A stretch of DNA of 37,351 bases, from contig CALCGG010000118.1 in the NCBI GenBank assembly GCA_937900945.1, positions 1-37,351 of the forward strand, written 5' to 3'. How positions within the stretch are numbered: position 1 is the stretch's first letter; every line of letters starts with the position of its first letter. The translations under genes and the position numbers were made by a program. The notes beneath the pieces were generated by a model. That model saw nothing but the letters and a program-made list of their open reading frames with translations. It was not told the origin of the DNA and did no database searches. The DNA comes from an uncultured Sulfurimonas sp. GTDB lineage: Bacteria > Campylobacterota > Campylobacteria > Campylobacterales > Sulfurimonadaceae. Of this stretch, positions 26,970 to 37,085 are shown piece by piece.

Positions 26970-28706
26970 TTATACACTTAAAATTTCCACTTTCTCTTCT
27001 TGAAATATTGCATTTTTTCCATCTAAGGAATGCTTTGAGCTTGTAAGATTATTTACGCCTTTTGTACCGCTATATATCAAAACACAATCGTCCCTAACAT
27101 CATTGTCTATTTTTACTTTTAATTTCACACTTCCCTTCGCCGAAGTAATGGTAACAATTTCATCTTCATGCAAACCATGTGAGCTGTGAAGATAGACACT
27201 ATTATCGCGCTTAAACTGCGAGTTTAAACTTGTTGCACTTTTTGGAGTGATTAAAAATAATTTTTCTTTCAAGTTGATATTTTGATCAAACTCTTCTAAA
27301 AAATGAAATTCACCGTCATCTGTATCCAAGCCCTCTTTATATGGAGTTTCTTCCCTCATTTTGACCTGCCAACTGCCGTCTTCATTTTGAAGTGCAAAAT
27401 TTTTAAAATATTGTAAATAGAATTCTTCTGTTTGCAGTTCTATATTGAACTCTTTACACATGTAAGCACTCAAATCATATTCACTGATACCAAATTCACT
27501 TTCGCTGACTTTTGGCATAAACATTATCCCATGATGAGAATAAGATGTTCTGATATCCTCTTTATTTAAGAAATTTTTTGCAGGAATCACCAAATCTGCC
27601 GCTTCGCTTGTTTCATTTTCATAAAGACCGAAATATACTAGATTTTCAACTTCTTTTATAGACTTTTTTACCCTCAAAGAATCCGGCATTTGAGAAAGAG
27701 GGTTTGAGCCCTGAATAAAAACAGTTTTGTAGTTTTTAAACTCTGTATTAATCTTAGATACTCTCTTTGCTTTTGTATTAAAAGGTGAAGTTATTTTATC
27801 TCTAGAATTTCCAAGATAAGCAACTCCGCATCCTTCTTTTCCAAATAAACCAAGAAAAGCCGCAAAAGCATCTATAGCTCTCATGACGTCTGCGCCATCA
27901 GAATATTTTTGTATACCAACACCACATACAATAGCTACTTTTTTATTTTTTATCAGCTCAAGTAAGTGCCCTATTTGACCAAGAGTTACATCTATTTCAT
28001 TCAGAGTAGCTTTAATTCTTATATTTTGTGTAAGCTCATAATATTCTTCATATTCACTGGCATATTTTTCTAAAAACTCTTCATCACAACTATTTTCTAT
28101 ATGCAAAAAACGACTCAACAGCATGGCAAGAAATAAATCCCCATGTGGCTTTATTTGAATATGCAGGGAAGCCATTTTTGCTATTTTAGTTTTTACAGGG
28201 TCTATAACTATGATTGTTTTATCTTTTATGATTGGTAAAAGATGGCTCGAAGTAGTATGCGGATTTCTTCCCCATATTATTACCACTTCAGATTTTTGTA
28301 TCTCCGATAATGGCATATTAAGGTTGCTTCCTCTTCCCTCAATGATTCCAGCTTCTCCAGCTCCATCACAAAGTGAACCATCAATAAGCGTAGCGCCAAA
28401 TGATGCAAAAAAATGATCCGTCACTTCTTGCATAAGTGCAAAGTTTCCATGTCCACGATAATGCAAAACTTCACTGCTTTTAGAAGAATTTAATATCTCT
28501 TTTAATTTTAAAAGAGCTTCATCCAGACTAATCTCTTTACCCTTATATCTTGGCATGTGAATTTGCTCGTATTTATCATAATGGTTTAAATGTGGACACA
28601 AAAAACCTTGAGTTTGTCCTTCTTTAATCCCTTTTAACCTACCGTTATCATAAATAACCGTACATGCATCATAACAATCTAGAGGGCACGCTGTAACACT
28701 ATTCAC
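26970..28706 (-). CDS. Molybdopterin-dependent oxidoreductase (4Fe-4S, DMSO-reductase superfamily)
   Basis: N-terminal CPLDCYDACTV...GFLCPH cluster; VVIIWGRNPHTTSSHLLPII; VFIQGSNPLSQMPD; C-terminal molydop-binding region LHEDEIVTITSAKGSVKLKVKID. No Tat signal seen. Confidence 0.9.
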   Translation of the reverse strand: MNSVTACPLDCYDACTVIYDNGRLKGIKEGQTQGFLCPHLNHYDKYEQIHMPRYKGKEISLDEALLKLKEILNSSKSSEVLHYRGHGNFALMQEVTDHFFASFGATLIDGSLCDGAGEAGIIEGRGSNLNMPLSEIQKSEVVIIWGRNPHTTSSHLLPIIKDKTIIVIDPVKTKIAKMASLHIQIKPHGDLFLAMLLSRFLHIENSCDEEFLEKYASEYEEYYELTQNIRIKATLNEIDVTLGQIGHLLELIKNKKVAIVCGVGIQKYSDGADVMRAIDAFAAFLGLFGKEGCGVAYLGNSRDKITSPFNTKAKRVSKINTEFKNYKTVFIQGSNPLSQMPDSLRVKKSIKEVENLVYFGLYENETSEAADLVIPAKNFLNKEDIRTSYSHHGIMFMPKVSESEFGISEYDLSAYMCKEFNIELQTEEFYLQYFKNFALQNEDGSWQVKMREETPYKEGLDTDDGEFHFLEEFDQNINLKEKLFLITPKSATSLNSQFKRDNSVYLHSSHGLHEDEIVTITSAKGSVKLKVKIDNDVRDDCVLIYSGTKGVNNLTSSKHSLDGKNAIFQEEKVEILSV

Positions 28707-29496
28707 TTTTAAGTTCTATCTTTACAAGTTTTGAAAATAGTTTTGGAGATTCTATAATAATTTGCGCCATATATTTTGATATATTCTTACTATCTGCAAT
28801 ATTTAAAAGTCTTGAAATTTTATATGCAGTTTTTTCACCATCTATGTATACTGTTTGTTTATCTGCATGGAGAGCATCTTCTTCATCAAGGTAGATTGTC
28901 AGCTTTGCTTTTGACGTATCAGCCACTTGAGCAAGAGGTGTTGACATGCCGACCACCTGCCCCGGTTTGACTAAAATATTATAAAGTACAAAACCATTAG
29001 CTGTGACATATTTATCACTTACACTTCTTCTTAATTGAGCCGCTCTGAGCTTTAAATCTGTAATTTGCACCTTGAGATTTTGAATATCTTTTTGAGTATT
29101 TAACAGTTGATTTTCGCTAGCAACCAAGTCATAAAATGAGTTGTCTTTTTCAACCACTGATTTAATTTTTAAAGACTTTATTTTGTCATAGTTTTCTTGC
29201 TTTTTAACTAATGATTTTTCTAAATTTACCAATACCTTTTCATTTGTAATGACCATCTCGCCTAAGTAACTAAGCTTATCTTCTATAAATTTCAACTCTT
29301 TTTCATCAAGTTCGGAATCAATTTTGATATAGGCTTTGTCTGTCAGCTTTTTTCCTATCATCTCTTCTTGCGTATATAATATAAGCCCTGATATATTCGA
29401 AGATATATCGCGTATCTCGTACGGCTCAACTTTTGAATAATAAGTCTTAGAAAATGCAATACTAAACATAAAAAACAATATAATTAAAATCTTCAA
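28699..29496 (-). CDS. HlyD/RND-type periplasmic adaptor-like protein
   Basis: Signal peptide; SGLILYTQEEMIGKKLTDKAYI lipoyl half, coiled coil, VTANGFVLYNILVKPGQVVGMSTPLAQVAD second half. Confidence 0.8.
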   Translation of the reverse strand: MKILIILFFMFSIAFSKTYYSKVEPYEIRDISSNISGLILYTQEEMIGKKLTDKAYIKIDSELDEKELKFIEDKLSYLGEMVITNEKVLVNLEKSLVKKQENYDKIKSLKIKSVVEKDNSFYDLVASENQLLNTQKDIQNLKVQITDLKLRAAQLRRSVSDKYVTANGFVLYNILVKPGQVVGMSTPLAQVADTSKAKLTIYLDEEDALHADKQTVYIDGEKTAYKISRLLNIADSKNISKYMAQIIIESPKLFSKLVKIELKSE

Positions 29497-29599
29497 TTTT
29501 GTGTACCTCTTTTAAAAAATATAGCTATTTTACCCATACATCACTTATATTTCATTGTATTTTGGATATTATTGTAGAAGTTTTAATTAAAGGATGGTC

Positions 29600-30550
29600 A
29601 TGTCCGTTTTAGATAATGTTGATGCTTCCACAAACCTCGCTAAGAACAATGAACTTCAACTCTTAGTTTTCAGGGTTAGCGAGAATCATGAATCTGCTTT
29701 TTATGCTATAAATGTTTTCAAAACAAGAGAGGTTGTTGAATCAAGAAATCATTTCTTAACGCAAATACCTTCAGCACATCCTCTGCTTGAGGGAACAATA
29801 ATTCTTCGTGGAATACAGATTCCTATTTTAAACCTTCCAGCCTGGCTAGGAATAAAATTAAAAAAAGAGGATATTGCAAAGTCGAATATTCTTATTTGTG
29901 ATTTTAATGGAATTATAATAGGTCTTAGAATTATGTCAGCATACAGAGTTATCAAGAAAAACTGGAATGATATGCATGCACCAGATGGTTATAGACTCAA
30001 AGAAGATGGTTTAGTCATGAATGATACAAGACTAGAAGATGGCAGCTTATGTCTTATCTTGGACTATGAAAAACTTTTATCTGATGTTATCCCTCAAGCT
30101 TTGGTTAATGTACTTGACGATGTAGAGGATATTAAACATCTTACTATTCCAGATAAACTAAAAAATGGAACCGTTCTTATAGCTGAAGATTCTAGGACTG
30201 CACAAAAAGCATTAACTCAAATTTTCGCTCATGCAGACATAGATATGCAACTCTTTAACAATGGAAAAAAACTTGTAGATTATGTTATCTCTTTGGGCGA
30301 TAAAGCTTCAGATATTCCCGCTATCATTACGGATATAGAGATGCCTGAAATGTCTGGGTTTACTGTTATTCAAATACTAAAGGCAAATCCAAATACTAAA
30401 AACATACCTATAATTGTAAATAGTTCTATGACAGGTGAAAACAACAAAAGAGAAGCGCAAGATTTAGGTGCAAATGGATTTATAGATAAAACAAAAAGTC
30501 ATAATATCATTCCTCTTATCGTTGAAACTATGCAGGCTGTTAATAAATAA
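29600..30550 (+). CDS. cheV: Chemotaxis protein CheV (CheW + receiver)
   Basis: CheW-like N-terminus (ELQLLVFRVSENHESAFYAINVFKTREVVE; ILNLPAWLGIK) and receiver domain (VLIAEDSRTAQKAL, IITDIEMPEMSGF, IVNSSMTGENNKREAQDLGANGFIDK). Confidence 0.93.
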   Translation: MSVLDNVDASTNLAKNNELQLLVFRVSENHESAFYAINVFKTREVVESRNHFLTQIPSAHPLLEGTIILRGIQIPILNLPAWLGIKLKKEDIAKSNILICDFNGIIIGLRIMSAYRVIKKNWNDMHAPDGYRLKEDGLVMNDTRLEDGSLCLILDYEKLLSDVIPQALVNVLDDVEDIKHLTIPDKLKNGTVLIAEDSRTAQKALTQIFAHADIDMQLFNNGKKLVDYVISLGDKASDIPAIITDIEMPEMSGFTVIQILKANPNTKNIPIIVNSSMTGENNKREAQDLGANGFIDKTKSHNIIPLIVETMQAVNK

Positions 30551-30571
30551 GAAAATTTTTTGATTCTTTAT

Positions 30572-30604
30572 AAAAAAAGAGGTGGAAAATAATTTCCGAC
30601 CTCT
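30572..30604 (-). terminator. Rho-independent terminator of the oadGAB operon
   Basis: Minus strand: AGAGGTcGGAAATTATTTTCCACCTCT followed by TTTTTTT. Confidence 0.8.
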
Positions 30605-30624
30605 CAATAGATGTAGTTAATAGA

Positions 30625-31950
30625 CTACTTAAAAAATGAAATAAGCATACCGGCAGCAACCGCTGAACCGATAACACCTGCGACATTTGGACCCATCGCA
30701 TGCATTAGAAGCATGTTGGTTCTATCATACTCCATACCAACTTTATTTGATACACGAGCAGCCATTGGAACAGCAGATACGCCAGCTGAACCTATTAAAG
30801 GGTTTATTTTATGACCTGGGAACATGTTCATAATCTTAGCCATTATTACACCAGAAGCAGTACCAACTGAAAAAGCAATAATACCAAGAGCTAAAATAGC
30901 TAAAGTATCAGGTACTAAAAATTGATCAGCAGAAAGTTTAGAACCGACTGCTAAGCCTAAGAAAATAGTAACGATGTTAATAAGAGCATTTTGCATTGTA
31001 TCAGACAATCTCTCAACAACACCACTCTCTTTTAAGAAATTACCAAACATAAATGCGCCGATTAGCGGTGTAGATTCCGGTAAGACTAAAATAGCCAAAA
31101 CTAAAACCATCACTGGAAAAACCAACTTTTCTAAACGAGAGACATGACGAAGAGTAGTCATTCTTATTCTTCGCTCAGCATCAGTTGTTAAAGCTTTCAT
31201 AATCGGAGGTTGAATAATAGGAACCATCGCCATATATGAATAAGAAGCAACTGCAATAGCGCCTAAAAGTTCAGGGGCAAGTTTAGTTGCAATAAATATT
31301 GAGGTAGGTCCATCAGCTCCACCGATTATAGAGATAGCTGAAGACTGCTGAAGAGTAAAATCGAAAATATTTGTATACTGAGAAAGTGCTACTGCCCCAA
31401 CCAATGTTCCAAATATTCCAAACTGTGCAGCACCGCCCAAGAGTGCAGTTTTTGGATTTGAGAGTAGTGGACCAAAATCCGTCATAGCACCAACACCCAT
31501 AAATATAAGAATTGGAAAAAGCTGATTGGACAATCCCATATGATAAATTATTCCCAAAAAGCCATCAGGACCTGCCATGTTCGCAACCGGTATATTTGCC
31601 AATAATCCGCCAAAAGCTATTGGAAGAAGTAATAACGGTTCAAATCCTTTTTTAATTGCTAAATAAAAAAGCAAAAAAGTTATAAGAATCATAATTACAC
31701 GACCACCGGTTTTATGAAAATCACTCATAGTTTTACCATGTGAGTTTAACTCATTTGGGTCTGGATTAATTAAAGCACTTATCCCCGTTGACTGTAAAAA
31801 ACCCATAACCATTGTAGACATAGGCTGAGTTTTATAACTTTCTTCTTTATGGGCAGATAACTCCACAGTGGAAGCATTCTCATTTGCCACTAGTCCAGTA
31901 AAGCCTAAAAATACAAAAAGCACTAAAAATTTAAGGATAATATTTTTCAT
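30625..31950 (-). CDS. oadB: Sodium ion-translocating (oxaloacetate) decarboxylase subunit beta
   Basis: [69 protein letters not shown]-terminal [15 protein letters not shown]. Confidence 0.96.
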   Translation of the reverse strand: MKNIILKFLVLFVFLGFTGLVANENASTVELSAHKEESYKTQPMSTMVMGFLQSTGISALINPDPNELNSHGKTMSDFHKTGGRVIMILITFLLFYLAIKKGFEPLLLLPIAFGGLLANIPVANMAGPDGFLGIIYHMGLSNQLFPILIFMGVGAMTDFGPLLSNPKTALLGGAAQFGIFGTLVGAVALSQYTNIFDFTLQQSSAISIIGGADGPTSIFIATKLAPELLGAIAVASYSYMAMVPIIQPPIMKALTTDAERRIRMTTLRHVSRLEKLVFPVMVLVLAILVLPESTPLIGAFMFGNFLKESGVVERLSDTMQNALINIVTIFLGLAVGSKLSADQFLVPDTLAILALGIIAFSVGTASGVIMAKIMNMFPGHKINPLIGSAGVSAVPMAARVSNKVGMEYDRTNMLLMHAMGPNVAGVIGSAVAAGMLISFFK

Positions 31951-31954
31951 ATTA

Positions 31955-33736
31955 TTAACCTAATACTGCTACGATTTGACCTTCTACTACAGTGTCGTTT
32001 GTTGCAACATTTATAGATTTTATAACACCGCCTCGAGGAGCCACTACATCAATTTCCATTTTCATAGATTCCAAGATTAATATTACATCACCCTCAGCAA
32101 CACTCTGACCTGGATTAGCAACTAATTTCCAAACACTACCTGGTAAAAGCGCTTTAATAGAAACATCTGTTCCAGATTTTGGAGCCGATGTTTGAGCACT
32201 TTCTCCATTAACTGCGGTTACTTGAATATCTGCATCACCTTCTGCAACTTGAACACTAAACTTTTGACCATCAACAACTACTGTATAATTTCCGCTACCC
32301 ATATTTGTACTTCCTTCTTGTTTCATATTTGATAATTTTCTAACATTTACTTCTGCTTCACCTTTAAGGAAAGTAATCCCTTTTTCTCCACATGCTGCAG
32401 CTATGAAAATATTTTCATCAGTTGTTTCTATGCCTTCTTCGTCTAACTTCTTGCTCCAGTGAGCCAAAGATTTAGTCTCATCTGCTTCAGTTAAATCTAA
32501 AACTTTCTCTGTTGTTGGCTGTAGATTTAATTTTTCTGAAGCGATTCTTACAACTTCTGCATCTGGTGCAACCGGAGTTTTACCAAAATAGCCGAGTACC
32601 ATTTTTCCATAACCTGGAGCAATCGCTTTCCATGGGCCTTGCATAACATTGTTAAGAGCTTGTTGGAAGTAAAATTGAGAAACTGGAGTAACACTTGTGC
32701 CATAACCACCTTTTTCAACAACCTCACGCATCGCATCTATAACTTCTGGAAATCTCTCCAGTATGTTATTATCGCGCATCATTTGAGTGTTTGCAGTCAA
32801 TGCACCACCAGGCATTGGTGAGAATGGAATCAAAGGAGAAACCATTGTTGCTTCCGGTGGAATAAAGTAATCTTCGAGACAGCTATGAACAACTTTTTCA
32901 TATGCTAGTATTTTATCTATCTCTAATCCGCCAAGGTCATAATTCATACCCTTAGTTGCATGAAGCATAGTCAGGATATCTGGTTGAGAAGTTCCACCGG
33001 AGACTGGTGCAGCGGCCATATCTATACCATCTATACCAGCATCAAGCGCTGCCATGTAAGCTGCAACTGAAACACCGGCAGTCTCATGCGTATGTAAACG
33101 TAAATGTGTACCTTCAGGAACTAATTCACGAGCCATTTTAATAGTTTCATAAACTTTTTTAGGGCTTGAAGTACCACTGGCATCTTTAAAACAAATACTG
33201 CTATATGGAATTCCACTATCTAAAATATCACGAAGAGTTTTTTCGTAAAATGCTACGTCATGGGCACCGTAACATCCAGGAGGCAAGTCCATCATTGTTA
33301 CAACTACTTCATGTTTTAGTCCATGATGAACAATCCTTTCACCTGAATATTTTAAATTTTCAACATCATTAAGTGCATCAAAGTTTCTAATTGTAGTTGT
33401 TCCATGTTTTTTAAACATTTTCGCATGTAAGTCAATCAAATCTTTACTGCCGGTATCGAGCATAACAGTGTTAACACCGCGAGCAAGCGTTTGAAGGTTT
33501 GCATCAGGTCCAACTATAGCACGAAATCTATCCATCATGGTAAAAGCATCTTCATTTAAGTAAAAATAAAGTGATTGGAATCTTGCTCCACCGCCAAATT
33601 CAAAGTGAGTTATTCCAGCATGTTTTGCTGCCTCTACTGCCGGAAAGAAATCATCCATAAGCACACGACCGCCAAAAACTGACTGAAAACCGTCTCTAAA
33701 AGTTGTATCCATTATATCTATAAATTTTTTAGCCAT
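31955..33736 (-). CDS. oadA: Oxaloacetate decarboxylase alpha / pyruvate carboxylase subunit B with biotinyl domain
   Basis: [47 protein letters not shown]-terminal biotinyl motif [10 protein letters not shown]. Confidence 0.93.
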   Translation of the reverse strand: MAKKFIDIMDTTFRDGFQSVFGGRVLMDDFFPAVEAAKHAGITHFEFGGGARFQSLYFYLNEDAFTMMDRFRAIVGPDANLQTLARGVNTVMLDTGSKDLIDLHAKMFKKHGTTTIRNFDALNDVENLKYSGERIVHHGLKHEVVVTMMDLPPGCYGAHDVAFYEKTLRDILDSGIPYSSICFKDASGTSSPKKVYETIKMARELVPEGTHLRLHTHETAGVSVAAYMAALDAGIDGIDMAAAPVSGGTSQPDILTMLHATKGMNYDLGGLEIDKILAYEKVVHSCLEDYFIPPEATMVSPLIPFSPMPGGALTANTQMMRDNNILERFPEVIDAMREVVEKGGYGTSVTPVSQFYFQQALNNVMQGPWKAIAPGYGKMVLGYFGKTPVAPDAEVVRIASEKLNLQPTTEKVLDLTEADETKSLAHWSKKLDEEGIETTDENIFIAAACGEKGITFLKGEAEVNVRKLSNMKQEGSTNMGSGNYTVVVDGQKFSVQVAEGDADIQVTAVNGESAQTSAPKSGTDVSIKALLPGSVWKLVANPGQSVAEGDVILILESMKMEIDVVAPRGGVIKSINVATNDTVVEGQIVAVLG

Positions 33737-33744
33737 ATTAATCC

Positions 33745-33981
33745 TTAACCTTGTCTGTGATGAGTGATTGCCGCCGTAATCGCTGCAATAATCTTTTTAT
33801 TATCTTTTGCTTGATTTCCCGTACTAGATATAGCAGATTTTGGTTCAGGAAAAAACTTATGTATGATAGTTGACATTATATTCATAGAAACTATCATTAC
33901 AATTAAGAACAGAAAGACGGTTCCCATTCCTAAAAGCATAAACTTAAGACCTTCTACTACGAGGTTTGCATCCATAAACAC
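33745..33981 (-). CDS. oadG: OadG-family sodium pump decarboxylase gamma subunit
   Basis: 78 aa, single TM (LLGMGTVFLFLIVMIVSMNIMS), first in the oad operon. Confidence 0.85.
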   Translation of the reverse strand: MFMDANLVVEGLKFMLLGMGTVFLFLIVMIVSMNIMSTIIHKFFPEPKSAISSTGNQAKDNKKIIAAITAAITHHRQG

Positions 33982-34134
33982 ACCTTTAACTATATATTTG
34001 AAAGACAGTATAGTATAAAGATGTTTAAAAGATTTTTTAACTCTTTTTTATATTTTTTAAAATAAGCTAATTGTTACTTTTTAGGTATATAATTTCATGA
34101 ATTTTATAATAAATATTACAATAAAGAAGAAAAA

Positions 34135-34425
34135 ATGATTAAAAATAGTGTAAAAAACTTTAGACTTATGGGCTTGATAGAGGGATATTCCTACCTAATA
34201 CTTCTTTTTATTGCAATGCCGTTAAAATATTTGGCCGGTTATCCGATATATGTCAAAGTAGCGGGTATGACGCATGGGGTTTTGTTTATATTATTTTGCC
34301 TACTATTACTCAAAGCTTTAGATGATGCAAAATGGTCGCACAAAGAGAGTATTCTATTTTTTGCAGCATCACTTATACCTTTTGGAACTTTTTTTACAGA
34401 CAAAAAAGTTAAGGCTTATGAATAA
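34135..34425 (+). CDS. DUF3817-type small integral membrane protein
   Basis: FRLMGLIEGYSYLILLFIAMPLKYLAGYP...VKVAGMTHGVLFILF...ASLIPFGTFFTDKKVK. Confidence 0.85.
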   Translation: MIKNSVKNFRLMGLIEGYSYLILLFIAMPLKYLAGYPIYVKVAGMTHGVLFILFCLLLLKALDDAKWSHKESILFFAASLIPFGTFFTDKKVKAYE

Positions 34426-34486
34426 ATTGTTATGAAGAATTTTTTAGATAAAATTCTGACTCAATAACTTTAAGGAACAACAACAA

Positions 34487-34783
34487 ATGATAGCTGGAAT
34501 GTACGAACAAGACTTTATAGCATATATAATTTTTGGACTTTTACTTAACTTTGTCTTTTCTATACTATTTGGAATATATCTAAGTAAAAATATAGGTATG
34601 CAGGAGATGATGAATTCTAAAGGGGACAAAGAACAATCTATACTGATTAGTTTAAGTTTATTTATTCCTTTTGCAAAAATGTTAATAACGCTTTATAGAG
34701 TTACAATTCTTCAACTTTATTTTTTAAATAAAGGTCATTCGCATAAAGAGTTTTGGATTTACATGACTCACTCTAAAAACTAA
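34487..34783 (+). CDS. Hypothetical small membrane protein
   Basis: 98-aa ORF with predicted TM near the N-terminus; SD AAGGA upstream. Confidence 0.6.
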   Translation: MIAGMYEQDFIAYIIFGLLLNFVFSILFGIYLSKNIGMQEMMNSKGDKEQSILISLSLFIPFAKMLITLYRVTILQLYFLNKGHSHKEFWIYMTHSKN

Positions 34784-34798
34784 AGAAGACACGAAAAG

Positions 34799-35482
34799 CT
34801 ACTTTTTCTTAAATATGAGAAGGGTCTTATCTTCAGTGTCATAAAGTGAAAAGTTTTGTTTTTCAATAAGCTTTAAATTATCTAGTTTTTGAAAAATCTT
34901 TATTTTATGAAAATACTGAATGATTGTATCCTGATATTTGGTATAACTGCCATCATCATTTTTTTCAAACAAAGTAAACTTAGTCGCAAGTTCATCATTT
35001 TCAAATGTTGCATCTACACTTAAAAACTCTTTTTCATTCTCACTGCTCATAGTGCCCTCAGCAACATCGCTAAAACCATAACGAGTGTTGATATCGGCTA
35101 TAAAAATTCCATCATCATTGAGTTTTTCAGATATAGAATTTAAAAAAATCAGAAGTTCTTCTTCATTTAAAAAGTTAAGAACATCAAAAATAGATACAAC
35201 TGCATCATATTTTCCACCTACATGTGCGACATCTATACACTCAGCATCAAGACCTTGCGCTTTACACTCAGCAATCATCACAGAACTTAAGTCAACTCCT
35301 TTACATGTAACTCCATCACTAATCATCCGCCGCATAAATCCGCCACGGCCACAGCCAACATCTAAAAGAGTTTTAACTTCTTTATCATCAAGCTCTGAAC
35401 GATATAGGTCATAAAGTGCTTCTGTTGCTTCTTCAATACCTAATAAATGTTCAGCTTTCGCATAAAGATCTAAATTTGTCAT
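34799..35482 (-). CDS. Class I SAM-dependent methyltransferase
   Basis: LLDVGCGRGGFMRRMISDGVTCKGVDLS; YDAVVSIFDVLNFL. Confidence 0.9.
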   Translation of the reverse strand: MTNLDLYAKAEHLLGIEEATEALYDLYRSELDDKEVKTLLDVGCGRGGFMRRMISDGVTCKGVDLSSVMIAECKAQGLDAECIDVAHVGGKYDAVVSIFDVLNFLNEEELLIFLNSISEKLNDDGIFIADINTRYGFSDVAEGTMSSENEKEFLSVDATFENDELATKFTLFEKNDDGSYTKYQDTIIQYFHKIKIFQKLDNLKLIEKQNFSLYDTEDKTLLIFKKK

Positions 35483-36105
35483 TAATTCTGTTCTGCTTTA
35501 ATTACTTTGTTTATCTTTTCATAAATATCCAAAACTTCATCTTTTTTAGCAATATAACTATTTTTATTGGCAATCAGATAAGTTGATGAAGTCATAATAT
35601 CTTCTACAACCTCTAAGCCATTTTGTTTCATGGTAGCTCCCGTTTCGACAACATCCACTATCATATCAGCTAAACCGATAAGCGGTGCTAGTTCTATGGA
35701 GCCATAAAGCTTTATAATTTCAACAGATACTGCTCGTTGCTCAAAGTAGCGTTTAGTAATATTTACCATCTTTGACGCCACTTTGATTTCCGGTTTATCA
35801 AGGTCCAGTTTTTCGCCCTTACGCATGCCGATAGAAACTTTACAGATACCTCTTTTTAAATCAAGCAAACGGATAACATCCAAGCCCTGCTCTTCCAAAG
35901 TATCTAGTCCGACTACACCTATATCAGCAGCTTGATGAAAAACATAAGTTGCTACATCCTGATTTCTTACTAATAAAAAACGAAATTTTGGAGTATCTAA
36001 TATAAGTTTTCTATCATCAAATGCAAAACTATCACCGAAGATAGTTTCAAAAATCTCTAAAGTCTCTTTTGCAATACGACCTTTTGGAAGTGCAACTGTT
36101 AACAT
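35482..36105 (-). CDS. hisG: ATP phosphoribosyltransferase, short form (HisG-S)
   Basis: MLTVALPKGRIAKETLEIF; QAADIGVVGLDTLEE; GLADMIVDVVETGATMKQNGL; ends without the long-form regulatory domain. Confidence 0.95.
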   Translation of the reverse strand: MLTVALPKGRIAKETLEIFETIFGDSFAFDDRKLILDTPKFRFLLVRNQDVATYVFHQAADIGVVGLDTLEEQGLDVIRLLDLKRGICKVSIGMRKGEKLDLDKPEIKVASKMVNITKRYFEQRAVSVEIIKLYGSIELAPLIGLADMIVDVVETGATMKQNGLEVVEDIMTSSTYLIANKNSYIAKKDEVLDIYEKINKVIKAEQN

Positions 36106-36761
36106 AAGTCAGCCTTTTTCATAATCTTTATCATTCCCTTAAATATGAGTATCTCATCTATCTCTGCATGTGGAAATATACTAGCAAATTTCTTTGCATC
36201 TCCACCCGTCAAATATAGCTTCATATCTTGTGCCATAACTTCTCTATAAAGTGTTTTTAAGTACCCATAGCTTATGGCATCTCTGGAATTTTTCGGCATT
36301 TTATCTAAATCTAGCTCAAAGTTAAATGAGTAATCCAATGCACTTGAAATATTTTTATAAGTTTTGCTCATTGCATTCAAACCTGGATAAATAAATCCAC
36401 CTTCAAAAAGACCATTCTTTACAATATCAACAGTTATCGCACTTCCTGCATCTAAGATAATTCCATCTTCTATAGCTTCACATGCAAAGATTCTGTCTAC
36501 ACCCATAGTTTCATAATAATTGAACATTTCTACATGCGAAGATAAATCAATCCAATTATCCAATTTACTTAAAATTAATTTGACATGTGGATTCACGCAA
36601 ATATAAAAAATTTTTTCTTGAATACTTGATGGATTAAATGAACTTACTTCTGTTTTATACTCTTTTATGATTGAAGTATTAGAATTCTTCTTGTTTTTAC
36701 AATAAGCTGAGTTCACTTCAAGAAAATGATAAGAAGTATTTCCTATGTCACAGAGCAGCAT
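36099..36761 (-). CDS. coaX: Type III pantothenate kinase
   Basis: MLLCDIGNTSYHFL; MGVDRIFACEAIEDGIILDAGSAITVDIVKNGLFEGGFIYPGLNAM; LTGGDA. Confidence 0.93.
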   Translation of the reverse strand: MLLCDIGNTSYHFLEVNSAYCKNKKNSNTSIIKEYKTEVSSFNPSSIQEKIFYICVNPHVKLILSKLDNWIDLSSHVEMFNYYETMGVDRIFACEAIEDGIILDAGSAITVDIVKNGLFEGGFIYPGLNAMSKTYKNISSALDYSFNFELDLDKMPKNSRDAISYGYLKTLYREVMAQDMKLYLTGGDAKKFASIFPHAEIDEILIFKGMIKIMKKADLC

Positions 36762-37081
36762 TAAATTATTTTCCAGCCTTGACTTTCAAAAGCTTTTTTA
36801 GCCTTTGAACAAAGCGGTGCATCAATAAAAATTATCTTATGCTTAAAATTATGGTCAAAATAGATAACTAATTTAGCATATATCTCTTCAAATTTATGCA
36901 CATCTTTCATAAGCAACCTGCTCTTTTGACTTACTGCGAAAATTGCCCAGAAATACCCGGTTGTATCAGTAGCTTTATAAATCTTGATTTTATTTCTAAT
37001 GCCCAGCTCTTTTGGAGCAACTTCTTGCATTTTTTTATAAATTTTCCCTTTTTTTCTTAGAGAATCTACTATCATCTGCAT
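36761..37081 (-). CDS. Conserved hypothetical protein
   Basis: Track ORF 36761-37111. The internal ATG at 37081 has SD AAGGA (37093-37089, 7-nt spacing); upstream ATGs at 37099 and 37111 are less well supported. Confidence 0.6.
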   Translation of the reverse strand: MQMIVDSLRKKGKIYKKMQEVAPKELGIRNKIKIYKATDTTGYFWAIFAVSQKSRLLMKDVHKFEEIYAKLVIYFDHNFKHKIIFIDAPLCSKAKKAFESQGWKII

Positions 37082-37085
37082 ATTT

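Noticed and set aside
30625-33981. oadGAB operon as novel
   Set aside because: Standard sodium-pumping decarboxylase subunits with canonical motifs and a conventional terminator.
34436-34457. Hairpin AGAATTTT-N6-AAAATTCT between two small membrane-protein genes
   Set aside because: Very AT-rich 8-bp stem without a clear T-tract; could arise by chance.
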